Positions 1-4,570 of a stretch of 6,515 nucleotides of DNA are shown here, one piece after another. Position 1 is the stretch's first letter. Every line of letters starts with the position of its first letter. The position numbers and the translations under genes are program-made. A model generated the notes under the pieces. That model was not told the origin of the DNA. It saw nothing but the letters and a program-made list of their open reading frames with translations, and did no database searches. This DNA comes from an uncultured Clostridia bacterium (GTDB lineage Bacteria; Bacillota; Clostridia; Oscillospirales; Ruminococcaceae): contig CALATN010000148.1 of assembly GCA_937891895.1 (NCBI GenBank), positions 1 through 6,515 of the forward strand, given 5' to 3'.

Positions 1-51
1 ACCCGCCAAAGCAGCCCAGCCCAGTCCTATCATTATCAATAATCGTTTCAT
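1..51 (-). CDS. Start of an unidentified secreted or membrane protein (partial)
   Basis: A minus-strand ATG at 51 opens a frame that stays open to the window edge: MKRLLIMIGLGWAALAG, 17 residues. Two basic residues followed by a hydrophobic run look like the start of a signal peptide or first membrane segment. It begins 9 nt after the stop codon of the upstream frame, and the upstream bases (GTGTTTGGA) give only a weak ribosome binding site. The protein cannot be identified from so few residues. Because the preceding U32 gene appears to be broken, this start and the last few codons before it may belong to sequence foreign to the rest of the window. Confidence 0.4.
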   Translation of the reverse strand, partial: MKRLLIMIGLGWAALAG

Positions 52-60
52 TCCAAACAC

Positions 61-555
61 TTATTTAGGCAAGTTGAAGGCTACGGTCATTTCCTTCAGC
101 TGTTCAAGTGACAATTCTCTTGCCGCAACAACGCGTGAAAATCCCATTTCCTTGGCAAGACGCGCACCCTCAGGGGTGTGAATTGTCATCTGTGTGGAAG
201 CGTTAAGCTTCATATCGGGGAGCATTTCACGGATAAGCCTTGCCGCACCGATATCCTGCACGATAAGTCCGTCAACACCCATCTCCGCCGATTTTTTTGC
301 CGCCGCAAGAAAATCCTTCATTTCCTCGGCAAACACAATCGTGTTCATCGCACGGTACACCTTTACCCCGTGCAGATGACAGTAAGCGACAGCCTGTGAA
401 AGCTCCTCATCGGTAAAGTTCGTGGCATTTGCACGTGCGGAAAACTTCGAACCGCCCACGTAAATCGCATCAGCACCGCATCTTACCGCCGCATAAACGC
501 TTTCCATACTTCCCGCAGGCGCAAGAAGCTCGGGTTTATTTAAAAGTCCTTTCAT
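61..555 (-). CDS. Peptidase U32 family protein, N-terminal fragment
   Basis: The first roughly 155 residues match the start of the U32 family (collagenase-like peptidases; relatives act in tRNA or ubiquinone hydroxylation). Visible landmarks are PELLAPAGS at residues 8-16, GADAIYVGG at 27-35 followed by FSAR, VQDIG at 99-103, and NASTQM at 118-123, as expected for the N-terminal half of the family barrel. The family continues for at least 400 residues, with a Cys-containing motif of the VHGALC type soon after this point. Here the frame ends at residue 164 with an uncharacteristic tail, MTVAFNLPK. The start ATG overlaps the zapA stop as ATGA, so the genes are translationally coupled, a pairing common in Clostridia. 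What remains could not be a functional U32 protein. Either the gene is truncated or, more likely, a sequence junction lies near 70-90. Confidence 0.88.
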   Translation of the reverse strand: MKGLLNKPELLAPAGSMESVYAAVRCGADAIYVGGSKFSARANATNFTDEELSQAVAYCHLHGVKVYRAMNTIVFAEEMKDFLAAAKKSAEMGVDGLIVQDIGAARLIREMLPDMKLNASTQMTIHTPEGARLAKEMGFSRVVAARELSLEQLKEMTVAFNLPK

Positions 556-947
556 TTCTTCACGCTGTCGAGGGTAAGCTGTTCGTCTATATCAGACTTC
601 ATTTTCTTGATCTGAAGCTCATTTTCAAGAGCGGAAATTCTTGCAAGGAGAGCTTTTTCATTCTTCACAGCTTCATCACGTTCAAGTCTTGCCTGACAAG
701 CGTCATCAACGTATTCCTTGATCTGTGTACGGATATTGTCAATGCTGTCGTTAGCCTTCTGTGCCTCGTCAAATGCCTGAAGTGCTACAAGGATAGCTGC
801 CGACTGAACAGAAACATTATCCGCAGAAGCTGCCATTCTGTAAATTTCAGTATCAACCTTCTTGGCAAGACCAATGTAATAGCTTGGTGCATCGTCAGTT
901 TTCAGACTGAATTCCTTACCGCAGATAGTAACCTTAACCTTATTCAT
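552..947 (-). CDS. zapA: Cell division protein ZapA
   Basis: A 131-residue protein that by family promotes FtsZ protofilament bundling at the division ring in the cytoplasm. The N-terminal domain shows the Gram-positive ZapA opening MNKVKVTICGKEFSL, then PSYYIGLAKKVDTEI (residues 21-35) and the helix SVQSAAILVALQAFDEAQKA (46-65). The rest (about 66-125) is highly charged and heptad-like, the expected coiled coil for dimer/tetramer formation. The start is fixed by AGGAG at 957-961, 9 nt upstream of the ATG, and by a near-consensus promoter just beyond. The stop overlaps the U32 start by ATGA. Length is slightly above the usual 85-110 residues because of a longer acidic/basic C-terminal tail. 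No odd residues are seen. Confidence 0.92.
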   Translation of the reverse strand: MNKVKVTICGKEFSLKTDDAPSYYIGLAKKVDTEIYRMAASADNVSVQSAAILVALQAFDEAQKANDSIDNIRTQIKEYVDDACQARLERDEAVKNEKALLARISALENELQIKKMKSDIDEQLTLDSVKK

Positions 948-983
948 AAAGCTTCGCTCCTTTTTTAATAACTAATCAAACTA

Positions 984-1012
984 ATTATAACTTATTTCCC
1001 GACATATTTCAA
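984..1012 (-). promoter_or_regulatory. Sigma-A promoter of zapA
   Basis: On the minus strand, TTGAAA (1007-1012) and a perfect TATAAT (984-989) are separated by exactly 17 nt. Transcription would start near 977, about 30 nt before the zapA ATG. The promoter sits immediately downstream of the small-RNA terminator at 1023-1064, so zapA-U32 appears insulated from upstream transcription. Confidence 0.8.
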
Positions 1013-1022
1013 GTATATTTGC

Positions 1023-1064
1023 ACAAAAAGAAAGTGGCTCTGTCCAGGGGTAAGGGACAGAGCC
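1023..1064 (-). terminator. Intrinsic terminator of the candidate small RNA
   Basis: GGCTCTGTCC (1036-1045) and GGACAGAGCC (1055-1064) form a perfect GC-rich 10-bp stem with a 9-nt loop. On the minus strand the stem is followed, after ACT, by TTCTTTTTGT (complement of 1023-1032). The plus-strand side (GAAGATCATG) has no T run, so termination is directional, for transcripts coming from the right. Confidence 0.72.
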
Positions 1065-1210
1065 GAAGATCATGATATAGGATTATTGGGGGTTTCCATA
1101 AGCTGTAGGGGTAAACAGCTTATGGCGATCTTTTATATGGTTTTCACCTGACAAGTCTGCGGGGTAACAGACTTGCATATAAAAGCTTTGGGGGATTGGT
1201 ACTCTCGTTG
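1023..1210 (-). ncRNA. Candidate small RNA with three identical-type C-rich loops
   Basis: Read 5' to 3' on the minus strand, the predicted RNA (about 190 nt) contains four elements. (1) A 10-bp helix CUUUUAUAUG/CAUAUAAAAG (1176-1185 with 1130-1139) encloses an 8-bp hairpin (1168-1175 with 1152-1159) whose loop is UUACCCCG. (2) A perfect 11-bp hairpin (1115-1125 with 1096-1106) has loop UUACCCCU. (3) A linker contains ACCCCC. (4) A perfect 10-bp hairpin (1055-1064 with 1036-1045) has loop CUUACCCCU and is followed by a U-rich tract. The 5' leader also carries UCCCCC (1190-1195). A promoter lies at 1217-1244. Stems differ in sequence while loops are kept, which argues for selection on the loops. 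Strand is inferred from the terminator and promoter; on the plus strand the loops would read AGGGGUAA. The design resembles Listeria LhrC-type sRNAs, whose unpaired CU-rich motifs pair with Shine-Dalgarno regions. I do not recognise a named family. Confidence 0.62.
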
Positions 1211-1215
1211 AGTAC
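1199..1215. repeat. Short inverted repeat at the small-RNA start
   Basis: GTACTC (1199-1204) and GAGTAC (1210-1215) flank TCGTT. The element lies just downstream of the proposed -10 box at 1217-1222, overlapping the predicted transcription start. It could be an operator or a 5' hairpin if transcription starts slightly earlier. There is no U tract on either side, so it is not a terminator. Confidence 0.35.
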
Positions 1216-1216
1216 A

Positions 1217-1244
1217 GTTATATAATAACCCCGTTTTGTGTAAA
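1217..1244 (-). promoter_or_regulatory. Probable promoter of the candidate small RNA
   Basis: On the minus strand TTTACA (1239-1244) and TATAAC (1217-1222) are separated by 16 nt. The match is good but not perfect and the region is AT rich. Its position 5' of the three hairpins is what makes it worth calling. Confidence 0.45.
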
Positions 1245-1348
1245 TTATGTGAAAAGCCGTTGAAATGCACACGAAAAAATCAATTCTTTTTATCAACAAA
1301 TTTTTTCGGCGTAATTCAGCATTATGATGTAAAGCGTCAAAAACTGAC

Positions 1349-1362
1349 CGTATAATTATACG
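1349..1362. repeat. 14-bp perfect palindrome CGTATAATTATACG
   Basis: The palindrome lies between the small-RNA promoter and the nonamer array. Its first 11 bases, CGTATAATTAT, recur at 1496-1506 across the stop codon of the TPM gene, so the two copies bracket the nonamer array. It may be a protein-binding site. TATAAT is embedded on both strands, but I see no good -35 partner. Confidence 0.4.
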
Positions 1363-1363
1363 A

Positions 1364-1477
1364 AATGTTGAAAAAGCGGTTGAAAACGTTGGAAACATAC
1401 ATTTCTGTGGAAAACTCACCCCCGAAAATGCGTTGTTTCAACATATTTTTCAACTCTTTCAACATCTTTTCAACATT
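1364..1477. repeat. Two-armed array of TTTTCAACA/TTTTCCACA-like nonamers
   Basis: Eight related nonamers lie in 110 bp. The left arm has them on the minus strand: TGTTGAAAA (1366-1374), GGTTGAAAA (1378-1386), CGTTGGAAA (1387-1395), TGTGGAAAA (1406-1414). The right arm has them on the plus strand: GTTTCAACA (1435-1443), TTTTCAACT (1447-1455), CTTTCAACA (1456-1464), TTTTCAACA (1467-1475). The outermost pair form an 11-bp inverted repeat (1364-1374 with 1467-1477). The copy at 1406-1414 reads TTTTCCACA in reverse and fits the relaxed DnaA box TTWTNCACA; the others differ from that consensus. The array may bind DnaA or another regulator. No dnaA, dnaN or other origin gene is in the window. Confidence 0.5.
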
Positions 1478-1502
1478 CACAATGTTAAAAACCAGCGTAT
1501 AA

Positions 1503-2336
1503 TTATCGTCTTCCGCCTCGTCCTCCGCCGCCGCGGCTTCGTCCGCCGGAGCGTCTGCTTCCTCCGCTTCTGCTTCCGCCGCCTGAGGACGAGCTTTCAA
1601 TTCTTGTTCGTGTTGTATACTCACGGACAAAGTAGTCCTGATTGTTATACATATTTACAGATGACCTGTTGAGATAGGAATTTGCTGACGGTGCACGGTG
1701 TGTCTTGTATCTTGCAAGGACAATTCCCACGCTTATTGCCGCACCTATTAAGCCTGCAATAAAACCGCCGAAAATCATTGTAAGGTCAATAGTGACATCG
1801 TCATCGTAGTACTCGATAGCATCCTCAAAATCGTCACCCAATGCACCGATTGTCGGGTCATATTCAACAGTTCCCTCGTTGTAGAAATATTCAAGGTAGT
1901 GGTAGAAAATTTCAAGGTTTTCAACGTCCTTGTAATCCATGTAGCAATCCTCACAGGTGTCCATCATCGTGTCAAAACGTGAGGAATTGAAATAATTGAG
2001 CAAATCGCCGTCCATAGAAATCCAGCGATAGTCAAGGTCAATAAGGTATACAACTGAATCGGGATCATCGCCGAAGGTGTCGTAGCAATATTGTTCAGCA
2101 AAATCACACGCATCAACGCCGTCAAGACCGAAGCCAACATCTGTTGTAACAACCGCGATATTCCAGCCCGTCAGCTCGGAAACCTCCTCCTGACGTGCTT
2201 CAAGGTGTGCTATTTCTTCATCGGAATAAAGTCCCGCCATATCGTTGATACCGGCCGACCATGCGGAAGCAGGTACAATTGTTGTAAGTATTGCTGCAAA
2301 AACTGCAACCGTAACAGAGATAAACTTCTTAATCAT
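1503..2336 (-). CDS. TPM-domain protein with signal peptide, membrane helix and Arg/Gly-rich tail
   Basis: The 277-residue product begins with a typical signal peptide (residues 1-25, ending ASA). A TPM/YgcG-type extracytoplasmic domain follows (about 28-155), recognisable by MAGLYSDEEIAHLEARQEEV (33-52), GWNIAVVTTD (57-66) and SVVYLIDLDYRWISM (94-108). An acidic stretch, one membrane helix (about 184-208) and a basic tail come next. The last 30 residues are almost only Ser, Gly and Arg. Other TPM proteins often end in a Gly/Ser-rich tail, but the density of Arg is notable and would place an RGG-like segment in the cytoplasm. TPM domains are linked to phosphatase or chaperone-like roles at membranes; the activity here is unknown. 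The start at 2336 is chosen over an upstream ATG at 2390 because it begins the signal peptide, shares one base with the preceding stop (TAATG), and has GGAGGTGG at 2346-2353. Confidence 0.82.
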   Translation of the reverse strand: MIKKFISVTVAVFAAILTTIVPASAWSAGINDMAGLYSDEEIAHLEARQEEVSELTGWNIAVVTTDVGFGLDGVDACDFAEQYCYDTFGDDPDSVVYLIDLDYRWISMDGDLLNYFNSSRFDTMMDTCEDCYMDYKDVENLEIFYHYLEYFYNEGTVEYDPTIGALGDDFEDAIEYYDDDVTIDLTMIFGGFIAGLIGAAISVGIVLARYKTHRAPSANSYLNRSSVNMYNNQDYFVREYTTRTRIESSSSGGGSRSGGSRRSGGRSRGGGGRGGRR

Positions 2337-3415
2337 TATACAAGTCCACCTCCGATTAAACCGATAAGTGTAAATCCGAGAATGAAGCAAAGTGCCATAA
2401 AAATGAGCTTACCTACAGAAACAGGGATAATACCCGCAATCTTACCCGTCTGACCATTGATGGCGAAGAAATATTTCTTACCGCCGTAAATATATGTCAT
2501 AAACCAAACAGGAAGCATTGTATAATGCCACTTTGTCTTCATAATACGCAGACGGCTGCCCTTGCAGCTTACTGTCGTATAGCCCGACACACTCTGACGA
2601 AGCACCTGCATAGCACCATCCGTCATACGCTGCTTGATACGCACGATTGCCTCGCTCTTTTCAACGTCGTACTTATCAGCATAGAAGCCGCTGAAATAAT
2701 TCATTGAAAACGGAAGAAATTCGTTGTAGTCAAAAGGCTCAACAGCATCCATAAGACTGTCCTCAAGCTTTCGTGAACCGTCAGCAGGAATACCTCTGTA
2801 AGTCATCTTTGCCGCACGGCTTGCGGAATAAACCTTTGTATTTGTAATACGGTAATCGCCAGAACGATAGCTGTGGATTTTCTTTGCATCATATTCAGCA
2901 GATGCGTCAACATCACAGTCAGCAAGCCAGAACGGAACATACAAACCGACCATTTTTTCAAGCTGTCCCTGTGAGGAAAAACTTTTCGGCAGGAACCATT
3001 TTTTCTTGCACCAGTTCTTGAATGAAGTTTCAGCCATCGCCTTGTCAATCTTGAAGGGAATAATCAATTCAGGCTGAAGCGCACCGCTTACGCGTCCTTT
3101 GAGAGTAACTGTACCGTGGCAATAGTGACAGAAAGTCGCCGCTGTGTTCTCATCAGCAACAATTTCCGCACCGCAGCTTTCGCATAAGTACAGATTTGTG
3201 TGTTCGGCAAATTCAGTGTTTTCGGGATTGTATTCCTCTTTCTCAGGACTTATATCCTCAGCATTGCCGAGCTCAGCCTCTCTGCCGTTGGCAAGATTTA
3301 TCTCCGCCTCAGTAAAATCCGAATTACAGAACTCGCAGACAAAAAGCTGACTTGCGGCATTGAATCCGATTGCAGCACCGCAGTTGGGGCATTTAAGCTG
3401 TAATGTGTTGTCCAT
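2336..3415 (-). CDS. Double zinc-ribbon protein with C-terminal membrane helix
   Basis: A 359-residue protein with two CxxC...CxxC zinc ribbons: Cys9/12/27/30 (CPNCG...CEFC) and Cys78/81/96/99 (CESCG...CHYC), joined by an acidic linker (about 36-72). The middle (about 105-330) is a soluble domain with motifs such as ELIIPFKI, GLYVPFWLADCDVDA and LPVWFMTYIYGGKKYFFAIN that I associate with uncharacterised Firmicute proteins often labelled 'TFIIB-type zinc ribbon' or, loosely, PriA-like. No helicase motifs are present, so the PriA label should not be used. One hydrophobic helix (about 336-358) ends the protein, suggesting a tail-anchored topology with the ribbons in the cytoplasm. AAAGGAG at 3423-3429, 7 nt from the ATG, fixes the start. 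The gene is coupled by a one-base overlap to the TPM gene, implying joint function. Confidence 0.75.
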   Translation of the reverse strand: MDNTLQLKCPNCGAAIGFNAASQLFVCEFCNSDFTEAEINLANGREAELGNAEDISPEKEEYNPENTEFAEHTNLYLCESCGAEIVADENTAATFCHYCHGTVTLKGRVSGALQPELIIPFKIDKAMAETSFKNWCKKKWFLPKSFSSQGQLEKMVGLYVPFWLADCDVDASAEYDAKKIHSYRSGDYRITNTKVYSASRAAKMTYRGIPADGSRKLEDSLMDAVEPFDYNEFLPFSMNYFSGFYADKYDVEKSEAIVRIKQRMTDGAMQVLRQSVSGYTTVSCKGSRLRIMKTKWHYTMLPVWFMTYIYGGKKYFFAINGQTGKIAGIIPVSVGKLIFMALCFILGFTLIGLIGGGLV

Positions 3416-3446
3416 AACGTCACTCCTTTAATCAATGTGGGTGAGA

Positions 3447-3578
3447 TTATTTTTTCTTTTTCTTTGTAACAACTCCCGCAACAGCCGCACCCACGAGAAG
3501 CACACCCGCTACGATTACAATTATAAGGTAAGAACTTGCAGAGGTATTACCTGCAAGGATACTGATATTGTCAATCAT
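3447..3578 (-). CDS. 43-residue single-pass membrane peptide with poly-Lys tail
   Basis: The product begins MIDNISILAGNTSASSY, continues as one strongly hydrophobic helix (about 18-37, LIIVIVAGVLLVGAAVAGVV) and ends TKKKKK. The start at 3578 is preferred over in-frame starts further upstream because AAAGGA (3588-3593) lies 9 nt before it, and the promoter -10 box (3613-3618) leaves only about 28 nt of leader. The upstream ATG at 3644 lies within the promoter. Helix plus Lys tail resembles the end of a sortase substrate, but there is no LPxTG and no preceding domain. It is the first gene of the operon with the zinc-ribbon and TPM genes, 31 nt before the former. I do not recognise a family; an assembly factor or regulatory membrane peptide is possible. 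Confidence 0.65.
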   Translation of the reverse strand: MIDNISILAGNTSASSYLIIVIVAGVLLVGAAVAGVVTKKKKK

Positions 3579-3612
3579 TTCAACAATTCCTTTCATAAAG
3601 CAATATATAATA

Positions 3613-3641
3613 ATTATACCATTGTTACGCAGAAATTTCAA
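3613..3641 (-). promoter_or_regulatory. Sigma-A promoter of the small-peptide/zinc-ribbon/TPM operon
   Basis: On the minus strand TTGAAA (3636-3641) and TATAAT (3613-3618) are separated by 17 nt. The 11-mer ATTGTTGAAAT covers the -35 box (3635-3645) and recurs over the start codon of the first gene (3577-3587). Confidence 0.8.
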
Positions 3642-3679
3642 CAATTATTCAAAAATATTTTACTTCGTCAAATCAAGTC

Positions 3680-3695
3680 CACAAACGGATTTGTG
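3680..3695. promoter_or_regulatory. Inverted repeat CACAAA-4-TTTGTG
   Basis: A perfect 6-bp dyad with centre CGGA lies in the divergent intergenic region, about 40 bp upstream of the minus-strand -35 box and 55 bp upstream of the plus-strand -35 box. It is a candidate regulator site; the protein is unknown. Confidence 0.35.
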
Positions 3696-3708
3696 TCACT
3701 TGCTTATC

Positions 3709-3742
3709 TTACAAAAAGTAAAATAATAAAATCTTTTTGTAA
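3709..3742. promoter_or_regulatory. 10-bp inverted repeat upstream of the XRE-regulator promoter
   Basis: TTACAAAAAG (3709-3718) and CTTTTTGTAA (3733-3742) flank 14 AT-rich bases and end 7 bp before the TTGACA box. TTGTAAAA recurs inside the promoter spacer (3758-3765). This suggests an operator for autoregulation by the adjacent XRE protein; this link is inference. Confidence 0.45.
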
Positions 3743-3749
3743 AATATAC

Positions 3750-3778
3750 TTGACAAATTGTAAAACGTGTGATATTAT
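3750..3778 (+). promoter_or_regulatory. Sigma-A promoter of the XRE regulator/membrane protein operon
   Basis: A consensus TTGACA (3750-3755), a 17-nt spacer, and TATTAT (3773-3778). The start would be near 3785, about 20 nt before the GTG start codon. Confidence 0.85.
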
Positions 3779-3805
3779 AATCTCAACAACCACGGAGGTG
3801 ATACA

Positions 3806-4006
3806 GTGGCGAAAAATTTAAAGCTTAAATCCGCAAGGGCGGCTATGGATATGTCCCAGCAGGCGCTTGCCGAGGCAGTAGGTGTGTCAAGGCAGACTAT
3901 AAATGCCATTGAAAAGGGTGACTATAACCCCACGCTGAACCTTTGCATTGACATCTGCAAGGCGCTTGGGAAAACACTTGATGAGATTTTTTGGGGCAAC
4001 GATTGA
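3806..4006 (+). CDS. XRE-family HTH transcriptional regulator
   Basis: A 66-residue protein consisting of little more than one helix-turn-helix. MSQQALAEAVGVSRQTINAI (residues 16-35) is the classic two-helix unit, followed by EKGDYNPTLNL and the closing ICKALGKTLDEIFW typical of the short YozG-like XRE subgroup of Firmicutes. The start is GTG, supported by GGAGGTG at 3794-3800, 5 nt upstream. Such minimal regulators are commonly encoded next to small membrane proteins, as here. It probably represses its own operon through the inverted repeats at 3709-3742 and the promoter spacer (inference). The final codons (Asn-Asp-stop) are also the left edge of the tandem duplication downstream. Confidence 0.93.
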   Translation: MAKNLKLKSARAAMDMSQQALAEAVGVSRQTINAIEKGDYNPTLNLCIDICKALGKTLDEIFWGND

Positions 4007-4034
4007 TTTTACGAAAGAAGAAAGGAAGATTTTT

Positions 4035-4535
4035 ATGGAAGATAAAACAACTCTTGCAAGCGGAACAATTTTCGACGAGGCAGGCTATGATGAAATGCAG
4101 AAAGCAGAAAACCACGAAATAGGCTTCCGACTTTTCAGAATAATGTATTTTGTGATGCTGTTATTTACAATAGTGTTTATTATAGTATGTTCAAATACTG
4201 AAAATCTGGCAGGTACAATAATTTCTCTTGTTTTACTTACTACGATGTTTGGATTTTATCTGCTTTACGCTTATATGACTGCTAAAAGGGGGATAATGAA
4301 CCCTAAATTTGCAAAAAGCTGGTCAAGCACATGGATACTATTCCTTTATCCTCTTCTATCTATTTTATGGATTTCACAATTTATATCCGATATTCATCAT
4401 GACGACAGCTTTTATGATGTTGTGCATTGTATAATGTGGCTTATAATTTCAACAGAAGCTGTACTGATGTGTCTTTGTGCAAAGAAGAACAACAAGGTGC
4501 TGAAAAAACAGCTTGAAGAGGACGGGGAGGAATAA
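4035..4535 (+). CDS. Four-helix membrane protein, copy 1 of tandem family
   Basis: A 166-residue integral membrane protein of unknown function. An acidic cytoplasmic N-terminus carries YDEMQKAENHEIGF (residues 18-31). Predicted helices lie at about 35-53, 58-82, 98-117 and 129-149, with the loop AKRGIMNPKFAKSW (83-96) between helices 2 and 3 and a charged tail KKNNKVLKKQLEEDGEE (150-166). The DEMQ...IG opening followed by helices recalls small DUF-type membrane proteins (for instance DUF6773-like) that accompany XRE regulators; this resemblance is from memory and unverified. The start at 4035 is set by AAAGGA at 4021-4026. It begins 28 nt after the XRE stop and is presumably co-transcribed with it. 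No catalytic motif is visible. A sensor, immunity or transport accessory role would be guesswork. Confidence 0.85.
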   Translation: MEDKTTLASGTIFDEAGYDEMQKAENHEIGFRLFRIMYFVMLLFTIVFIIVCSNTENLAGTIISLVLLTTMFGFYLLYAYMTAKRGIMNPKFAKSWSSTWILFLYPLLSILWISQFISDIHHDDSFYDVVHCIMWLIISTEAVLMCLCAKKNNKVLKKQLEEDGEE

Positions 4536-4570
4536 CAACGATTGATTTTACGGAAGAAAGGAAGATTTTT

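Noticed and set aside
429..968. Plus-strand frame of 179 codons antisense to zapA
   Set aside because: Fully overlaps the convincing zapA gene and part of U32, has no ribosome binding site, and its composition (many Cys, Phe, His) is typical of an antisense shadow.
1036..1175. CRISPR-like repeats
   Set aside because: Only the 7-8 base loops recur; stems and spacing differ and there are no spacers or cas genes.
1023..1210. Riboswitch, T-box, 6S RNA or tmRNA
   Set aside because: No T-box or tRNA-like sequence, no long irregular 6S-type rod, and the terminator lies before an independent zapA promoter, so it does not act as a leader for zapA.
1144..1419. Minus-strand frame of 91 codons across the non-coding region
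   Set aside because: Runs through the palindrome, the small-RNA promoter and its first hairpin; no ribosome binding site and no protein-like pattern.
1337..1630. Minus-strand frame with a coil-like stretch (VEKMLKELKNMLKQ) through the nonamer array
   Set aside because: The apparent heptads come from the repeated GTTGAAA nonamers, and its first part is the TPM gene read in another frame.
2336..3415. PriA-type helicase
   Set aside because: Only the zinc ribbons are reminiscent; there are no Walker or helicase motifs and a membrane helix ends the protein.
3447..3578. Sortase (LPxTG) sorting signal or remnant of a cell-wall protein
   Set aside because: Helix plus Lys tail fits, but LAGNT replaces the motif and a promoter and ribosome binding site directly precede this short frame, so it is not a broken larger gene.
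3435..3821. Plus-strand frame of 128 codons covering the divergent promoter region
   Set aside because: Contains both promoters and the operators, and overlaps the small-peptide gene; no ribosome binding site.
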